Source: Microthyrium microscopicum
Taxonomy: Eukaryota; Ascomycota; Dothideomycetes; Microthyriales; Microthyriaceae
Reading direction: 5' to 3'
Assembly (NCBI GenBank): GCA_010405405.1
Contig: MU004230.1
Location: 703,744 to 767,743 of the forward strand
Length of the DNA: 64,000 nucleotides
Each line of letters starts with the position of its first letter. Positions within the stretch are counted from its first letter, which is position 1. Of the stretch, positions 57,699 to 64,000 are shown in pieces. The translations under genes were made by a program, and so were the position numbers. The notes under the pieces were generated by a model that worked only from the letters and a program-made list of their open reading frames with translations, had not been told where the DNA came from and did no database searches.

Positions 57699-58596
57699 AT
57701 GGCTTGGAATTCCAATGATCGCATCCTCTGGCTGGGTCTTGGTAAGCCCGCCTCAGCAGCACCAACAGCTGGCGTGACCCAATATTGACCCCGATATAGC
57801 CATTGCCGGAATCACCATCAGCTATAGTGCATACCGAGCCGTTGAAGCCTTTGACCAGGCAAGCGAGACGACAGTCCCCATACGGAATCAGTGCACAGTC
57901 TCACAAGAAACCGAAAATGGTACTTGCGGCACAGCTCTCCAACCACCTTTATCAAAAAAACTAACAACGTGCAGAAATTGACGCCGACTCCCTCGCAACA
58001 TTAAGCAAGCACCCAAGCTTGCATATACGCGAAGCGTATGTTCCCCAATCACAGTTTTAGTGCATAAATTTGAACGACTGATACTTCTATTTTCAAGCAG
58101 TGCCATCAAAATCCTCGTTACCCGCGTCGTCCACTCCAACCTTCACGCCTCCATACATGCCGATGCACAAAGTTCTGATGAAAAATTGAGTTCGCGGGCC
58201 AAAGCGGCCATCAAGTTAGTGGAAAAGTTCTCGCATGGATTTGCAGAGCCGCCCCGCAGACGAACGCGTCCTACGGTGCCCGTTGCGGATGTCGTTGCTG
58301 CTGCGGATCAGGTTACCGTTGGTAGCAATGACACATGGCTTGTAGACGGGCCAGATGGAAGCCATACAGCCGTTGGGGATGACGATAATGGAGAATCGGG
58401 CTGGGCGGGGCGGTATGTTGGAGATGGGACGCTTGATGTAGACTTGGAAGACGCGGCGAGGCCTAGACAGCGTAGCGGTAGTCCCGAGGAACAGGCACGA
58501 CGAAGGAGGCGAAGAGAAGCAATAGTTCTACATGAAGGCGATAGGCCGCTTACTCAGGAGGACATCATTCAGAGGAGAAGAACGGAGAATGAGTGA
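57699..58596 (+). CDS. Small membrane-anchored protein, uncharacterised
   Basis: Four exons (57699-57741, 57800-57919, 57975-58035, 58101-58596) give 239 residues; using the alternative acceptor three bases upstream gives 240. The N-terminus MAWNSNDRILWLGLAIAG is followed by one hydrophobic helix (about residues 9-25), so the protein is probably anchored with its bulk on one side of a membrane. A short helical segment with SLATLSKHPSLHIREA and IKILVTRVVHSNLH follows, of the kind seen in armadillo-like repeats. The rest is acidic then Arg-rich (RRRRRREAIVLHEGDRPLTQEDI). I know similar fungal proteins only as hypothetical. The third junction has an AAGCAG acceptor, so one Ser may be optionally inserted. 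Confidence 0.7.
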
Positions 58597-58843
58597 GCTT
58601 TTAGCATTACACCCATGGCGTTTGCCTATTGCATAAGATACCCACCACGCGTGAAGTTTGGAATAGCATAGCATATTAGCTAGTCAAATTTCAATCATTG
58701 ATAATATGTTCAAATTATTTGACTGTAGCTGATATGTCCCAAAGTATTATCAGCTATATACAAAAAATCGTGATTGCTAAGAACGCCTATGCTAAACGGT
58801 AGAGTGTTAATTCATTCAAGCTGGCCTCCCATATTGTGTATGT

Positions 58844-60484
58844 TCATTTGGATGGCTTTGTAGCAGCCATCAATGCTTTCAGTCCCTTCTCCATAGCCTC
58901 TCTGCCCTCGAAGGTCTGCCACACCTCATGAGGCGCCTTATTCACCACAGTCCAGTCCACCAAGTTCCTGGAAATGGTAGAAAGATCCTGTTGCTTTTTC
59001 TCCCAATCACGATCAGTCTTCGCCTCAATGCCAGATGTAACGACGACAACTGGTGTCTTCTTATCCAAAATGGCTCTAGCGGAGCCGATATCGTTCTTGG
59101 TCAACGAATCGGCGACCAGATTCTCTTGTAGTCGGGCCTTGATCAGCTTGCCACCTTGGTAAGCTGAAACACCATACACACGATCCTCCCGAGTCCTTCC
59201 ATTGAAAAGAGCACCTGGAATGCGATATAATCCGAGTGGCGAGATGATTCCATGAGCCCATAGAAGGAATCCACGACGCGGTGCGCCAACCCGGTGAAGC
59301 AAGTCTTCGTGAAGAGGGTCGACGAGCAGCAGGCCTAGGACTTCATGCATATGTATGCTTGCGAAAATTCGAGATACTATGCTACCATAGCCTGCAGAGA
59401 CCAAGACCCAGGGTCCTTCTTCTCCAGCGCGAGCAAGTGTCTCGGAAAGAATCCTTGCAGACATTCCGGCTGAATGCGGCGATGGTGCGTTATCTGACCA
59501 AGCATAGCCAGGTCGATCCCAGTAGCAGTAGCGATGAATGGTCTTGTTGTTAAGAGTGCTGTACAGCCACGGCTCAAATGCAGCCTCGGAAGGATTCTCG
59601 CCGGATTCAAGTAAGATAGTTGGTACGCGTTTGCCGTCCTTATGGGTAACGTTTCCAACGCAGGCTAGATGGACTGAGAATTTGCCTCCATCCACACGAT
59701 AACGTTCGCCGCTCATCTCCAGTGAGGCATCTCGAGCACGTATGATCAATGTGCCGGTCATGAGGACTGCGATCACTACAAACACTGATAGGATTATAGT
59801 TCCAAAGAGAACTTCGAGCCATTGTTTGAGAGTGCGTCGTGTCTCTTCACGACCAGTCAGTCGTTCCTCCTCTTCCTTCTTTGCTGAAGCAACCACATTG
59901 TCGGTGCCAATACACCACAGAGCGACGACACATGTCCAGACTACGGATGCGATACCAACGGGACCTTCCTCTTGACGGACCTTGGTAACGGATACGATTA
60001 TTATCACATCAACAAGTAAGATGAATGATACAACGCCTAGCAGACTTCGCATAGCCTTGCTTGGTTCAGCGAAGAACAACAATGCTACCAGAAGGTTTCC
60101 TCCAGTCAATGTGACGAAGGCAAAGTCGAAGAAACCAGATCCACGGGTATGAAGGCCAGGGGGTGATACGAAGATTGATACCAGGAGTAACACCCACCAC
60201 ACAAAGTTAAGTAGGAAGAAGAAGAGAGTCAAGTATCGTAGAACCCGGACGGTCCAGAGGTTGTACGGAGATACCTATATATTGTTAGCATGAATCACAG
60301 CTCAAAGGTGAAGACTTCATCTTACAGCTGGGTCGTCGGGATCAAGGTATCCATCTCTATTTGGTGGGGGCCTATGCTCGTGAAGAAGAGAAGTTCTCTC
60401 ATCAGCCTCTCGATCGTGCGAAGATTGGCCGTCTCGCTCAACATCTTGAATGTCCTTGTTGGACGAGTTTCCGAGGGTTACCAT
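58844..60484 (-). CDS. Polytopic membrane protein, DUF2417 + alpha/beta-hydrolase-like
   Basis: Two exons (60326-60484 and 58844-60274) make 529 residues. A polar N-terminus (VTLGNSSNKDIQDVERD) precedes about four membrane helices (residues 69-180) and a fifth near 207-230, together matching DUF2417. An alpha/beta-hydrolase-like domain follows, with TILLESGENPSEAAFEPW, YCYWDRPGYAWSD, the elbow PWVLVSAGYGSIVSR, LLLVDPLHEDLL (Asp) and the His-containing NKAPHEVWQ. In the nucleophile elbow, the position of the catalytic Ser in GxSxG hydrolases is Gly (about residue 348), so hydrolysis is doubtful. The frame is open upstream to 60574 but without an ATG; the ATG at 60484 is used. The first intron is 51 nt. 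Confidence 0.88.
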
Positions 60485-60788
60485 GATTGCTGCAAGGGAG
60501 AATGTAGTCTCGGCCGGGCGAAGTTTTGGCAGCGATAGGCTATGTATAAGAGGAAGACCAGCGAGGACAATCAATGGACCCGGGATGTGGGTACGATCTG
60601 GTGATCCTGTCTGATCGCCAGGTTTGCTGCTGTTTTTGGCGTGACGTCATGGATCTGGATCGCGGTTATCCCTGCTTAGCGCCCGTCCAAGCGCGCCCCG
60701 CTAGTTCGTGGTTGGCTCCTGCCACGATTGAGATATACAGTAGTAAACATCAGAAGTGTATCACGACTTTATCGCTGCACATATGTCA
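60485..60788. other. Promoter of the DUF2417 gene
   Basis: About 300 bp upstream of the DUF2417 start, next to the end of the decayed gene. No gene is seen. Confidence 0.4.
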
Positions 60789-60832
60789 TTAGTCTATTGA
60801 ATTCTTTCTGGAGACTCTCAATTCAGCACGCG

Positions 60833-61625
60833 CCAGCCTTGAAGAGATACTTATTGCACATGAGTCCCAAAGCTCTCGCATCCGCGCAGATGACAGACAA
60901 CAGATGAAGCCATGTGTCACCATGATAGTTGTTTTGGCCAGCAAACCTTTCATTTGAGGTGCTGTGTGCGGCTTGACAATGTCTTCGTAGCAGGTCTCAC
61001 AGACGCTGAAGTCTTTGAGCAATCTGCCATCCTTCCCTTTGATACAATCCCAGGGTCGCGTAATCACGTCGTTCTCTGTTTTGAAGCCAGATAACACGTT
61101 CCCATCTGGGCAGGACCCATCGGCATGGTGCATGGAGAGAATTTTTGACATCGATCTTGCGCCAGCTTGTGCCTCATATGAGTTGACGGCGTAGAGCCAC
61201 GCTACTCTCATCCAGAATCTCGTCCCATCACAAGCAAATCCATTGGCTTATGGGTAGCTATTGGGTGGCGCGGAGACAAACGCATATTGAGGATATGGCG
61301 CGATGGTGACATTGAATCATTGCTGGCAAAAACCGACATTATGATCGGTTGCGAGAACAATCCAGTCATTGAAGTCGGTGGTAAGCTCGGAATGTAGGCA
61401 CTTTGACTCGAGGCACCTCGGGCGTCGCTGACCGGGTTGGGTATACAAGAGGCATAGTCGGTAGGAGAAGCCCACCTGCCTGAGTGCGCTGTCCGCGATA
61501 TGCAAATGGTAAAATCTAAAACTAGTTCTAAAGTATTCGAGGGAGGAGTTGAGGGTGCGAAGGAAGGTCCGAAATCGTACGAAAGGCATAGCACTCCAAC
61601 TGATATATGATATTACCAGCAGCAC
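60833..61625 (-). pseudogene. Decayed Cys-rich fungal protein gene
   Basis: On the minus strand, successive pieces read as one coherent protein: KCLHSELTTDFNDWIVLAT, then FNVTIAPYPQYAFVSAPP, then FWMRVAWLYAVNSYEAQAG, FSVCETCYEDIVKPHTAP and finally YHGDTWLHLLSVICADARAL. The paired Cys and the order of segments match a fungal family of unknown function that I know only as hypothetical. Two stops (61317-61319 and 61248-61250) and a shift of frame near 60950 interrupt the pieces, and no introns with good borders remove them. The upstream beginning is not clear. It is more likely a decayed host gene than a working one, though unrecognised introns cannot be ruled out. Confidence 0.5.
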
Positions 61626-62025
61626 AGCTGGATTCAGGCGCCATCCACCAATAATGTCTCATACCTTGGGTCTCATGTATCAAGATGCATCGTCGCCCAC
61701 CTCCGCACCGGCGGGCTGAGATCTAAGGCTCAAATGGCGCGATAGATAGCATCTGGGCGGCTGCTCTTCACTTTTGTTGAATTTGTTCAAACCGCGGCTG
61801 ACGCAAGATGGGGTCTGGCAAGAGTCCGGACTGCGATTTGTGCCGTGACACGATTCCGACGCCCATCAGCCAAGTTCATGTCGTGGATGTTGAATTGACC
61901 ACAGTCCATGGATCTGGTGATGGGAAGGCTCCGATCGCGGGGCATCAGCTTGGTGGGATGTGAGCCATAACTTTTTTTCTGACCCTAACAAGGCGCAGAG
62001 CCTCACTTTCTAGCAAACACACTCA
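61626..62025. promoter_or_regulatory. Threonine synthase promoter
   Basis: About 400 bp upstream of the threonine synthase gene. I looked for the general amino-acid control site TGACTC and did not find an exact copy, so no regulatory claim is made. Confidence 0.45.
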
Positions 62026-63914
62026 ATGGCTTCACATACTGCTTCTCAGAAGTATCTTAGTACCCGAGGGGGTTCCTACGGTGTAAGCGCTTCCGTTGTT
62101 CACTTCTGCAGTCTGCTAATCATCCACAGCTCAGCTTCGAAGATGCTGTCCTGAAGGGACTGGCGAACGACAGCGGACTGTTTATTCCAGAGGACATTCC
62201 CTCATTACCGCAGAATTGGGAGAAGGAATGGCTCAATTTCTCGTTCGAAGAATTAGCATTTCAGGTCTTCAGCTTATATATTGCGCCGAGCGAAATTCCT
62301 CCCGCCGCCCTCAAAGAGATCATACACAAGTCATACTCAACGTTCAGGGAACCGGATGTAGCTCCTACAGTGTCACTAGATAGTGAGAAAAAGATATACT
62401 TATTGGAACTCTTTCATGGGCCGACGTTCGCTTTCAAAGACGTGGCGCTTCAATTCTTGGGGAATTTGTTCGAGTTCTTCCTCGTCAGGTTGGTCTTCTC
62501 TTGGATTAGATCCTCTGATTCTGACCGAGTAGGCGCAATGAAGGCAAAACTGGTAAAGACCGCGAGCATTTGACTGTGGTCGGAGCAACGAGCGGTGATA
62601 CTGGTTCGGCCGCCATATACGGTCTTCGAGGAAAGAAGGATGTCTCAGTGTTCATTATGTACCCTACTGGAAAGGTAAGTCCAGTACAGGAAGCGCAGAT
62701 GACTACGGTAACGGATGAAAATGGTGAGCAATCTTCAATTCGTATAATGAATGATCATCTGTATAGCTAACTGTACGAATAGTTCATTGCTTCAGCGTGG
62801 ATGGCACATTTGATGACTGCCAGGTATGTAAGCTAATCCCCTATTGAGAACAGACTGTTCACAAATTGGATTAGGACTTTGTGAAGGCTCTCTTCGCCGA
62901 CCCAGAGACAAATAAGACCCAGAAGCTTGCTGCTGTTAATTCTATAAATTGGGTAAATACTACAGTCACCTCAACAGCAATGTAATCTGATCATTACAGG
63001 CCCGAATCCTAGCTCAGATCACCTACTACTTTGCGTCCTACTTTTCACTCGTCCGTTCTGGTACTTTCAAGCCAGAATCTGACAAAATACGGTTTGTCGT
63101 ACCCACAGGCAACTTTGGAGATATCCTAGCCGGATATTTTGCTAAAAGAATGGGACTTCCTATTTCCAAACTCGTAATTGCTACCAACGAAAATGACATC
63201 CTTCACCGTTTCTGGCAAACTGGCGCCTACGAGAAGCATCCTGTTCATGGTGCCGCTGCAGAGGGTGGTCTGAAGGAAGACGGAGTCAAGGCTCATGAGG
63301 AAGGAGTGAAAGAGACGCTTGCACCAGCCATGGATATCCTAGTGAGCAGCAATTTCGAAAGACTACTTTGGTTTCTTGCGTACGATATCTATGGCTCCAG
63401 TGCGTCAGATCTGAAAGAGAAGAGACAGGTCGCAGGCTCGAAGGTCAAAGAGTGGCAAACTGATCTCAAGACGAGCGGAGGTTTCAGCGTAGAGAAGAAG
63501 CTCTTAGATGCGGCGAAAGCTGATTTTGAGTCAGAAAGAGTATCTGATAAAGAAACTCTCCTAACTATCCGCGATGTCTATGGTTGGTCCAACACTCCAG
63601 GTGGAAATTACATTCTCGATCCTCATTCTGCCATCGCCGTAAACGCGGCACTACGATCAGCCAAAGTCGCCCCAGGCGAATACAATGTAGCACTTTCAAC
63701 AGCGCATCCAGCGAAATTCAGCCATGCCGTAGAAATGGCACTGGTGGATGAGAAGGAATTCCAATTCAAGGATGTCTTACCTTCAGAGTTTGTTGGCCTC
63801 GAGGACCTTCCACGTAGACTCATACACGTGAAGAAGAGCGGCGGACTGGATGGCGTAAGAAAGCTCATCATTGACGAGGTTGAAAAGGAATTGAAGAGTG
63901 GAGCGCGTTCATAA
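62026..63914 (+). CDS. THR4: Threonine synthase
   Basis: Six exons (62026-62082, 62130-62488, 62533-62723, 62783-62823, 62875-62952, 63000-63914) give 546 residues. The enzyme converts O-phosphohomoserine to threonine with PLP, the last step of threonine synthesis in the cytosol. The start YLSTRGGSYG-LSFEDAVLKGL is typical, completed by the first intron. The PLP-binding Lys is in HGPTFAFKDVALQF (about residue 122). TVVGATSGDTGSAA is the phosphate-binding loop. Further landmarks are YPTGKVSPVQEAQM, VHCFSVDGTFDDCQ, FVVPTGNFGDILAGY and the C-terminal STAHPAKFSHAVE. All junctions are GT-AG and keep frame; exon 4 is only 41 nt. Length fits the fungal family. Confidence 0.96.
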
Positions 63915-64000
63915 TGTGACCGCATACAAAAGTTATTGGCCTTCAAATTCATTTTAGGATAGATCTAGACTTCATTCCAAACCTCAATTCATCACTGCTT

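Overview
This window looks like a nuclear chromosome segment from a filamentous ascomycete (Pezizomycotina). The evidence is gene content and structure: short GT-AG introns (mostly 43-90 nt) with CTAAC-like branch points, a HET-domain gene, fungal NmrA and TFIIF/TAF/CSN subunits, and one AT-rich transposon whose decay fits repeat-induced point mutation (RIP). I cannot place it below that rank from the sequence. All exon coordinates were read by eye from splice motifs and protein continuity, not from transcripts.

Layout. Positions 1-8300 hold the 3' part of a Sel1-repeat gene, a 4.3 kb gene-poor stretch, and a seven-exon gene for a seven-TM, frizzled-like fungal receptor. Positions 9.5-13.9 kb hold three minus-strand genes: a secreted GDSL esterase, an NmrA-like protein and an orphan. 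Positions 14-27.5 kb are dense housekeeping: TAF7, a citrate-lyase-beta-like enzyme, a D-2-hydroxyacid dehydrogenase, the Mps1 spindle-checkpoint kinase, Nsa2 (six exons), mitochondrial ribosomal protein bL21m, CSN4 and TFIIF-beta. Several of these share divergent promoters (TAF7/CLYBL, Nsa2/bL21m, CSN4/TFIIF-beta).

Positions 27.5-37 kb are sparse. A bZIP regulator with a conserved-looking hydrophobic segment sits alone, with about 5 kb of non-coding sequence upstream and 2.4 kb downstream. Positions 37-47 kb look accessory: a second Sel1-repeat gene, a HET-domain protein, an F-box protein and a large secreted Ser/Thr-rich protein. Positions 47-50.3 kb return to core genes: a five-finger CCCH protein, the TRAPP subunit Trs23 (its start codon is split by an intron) and LSM2 in four exons. 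A methyltransferase with an N-terminal octapeptide repeat follows.

Positions 54.08-57.02 kb are a decayed, AT-rich piggyBac-type DNA transposon with terminal inverted repeats. Beyond it lie a small membrane-anchored protein, a polytopic DUF2417 alpha/beta-hydrolase-like protein that seems to lack its nucleophile, a decayed gene on the minus strand, and threonine synthase.

The housekeeping genes cover transcription initiation, ribosome assembly, mRNA decay/splicing, vesicle tethering and amino-acid synthesis. They do not form a pathway cluster. No rRNA, convincing tRNA, CRISPR or biosynthetic cluster was seen. I found no convincing multi-gene novel system. The most unusual single items are the possible membrane-linked bZIP, the split start codon, the nucleophile-less hydrolase and the piggyBac fossil.
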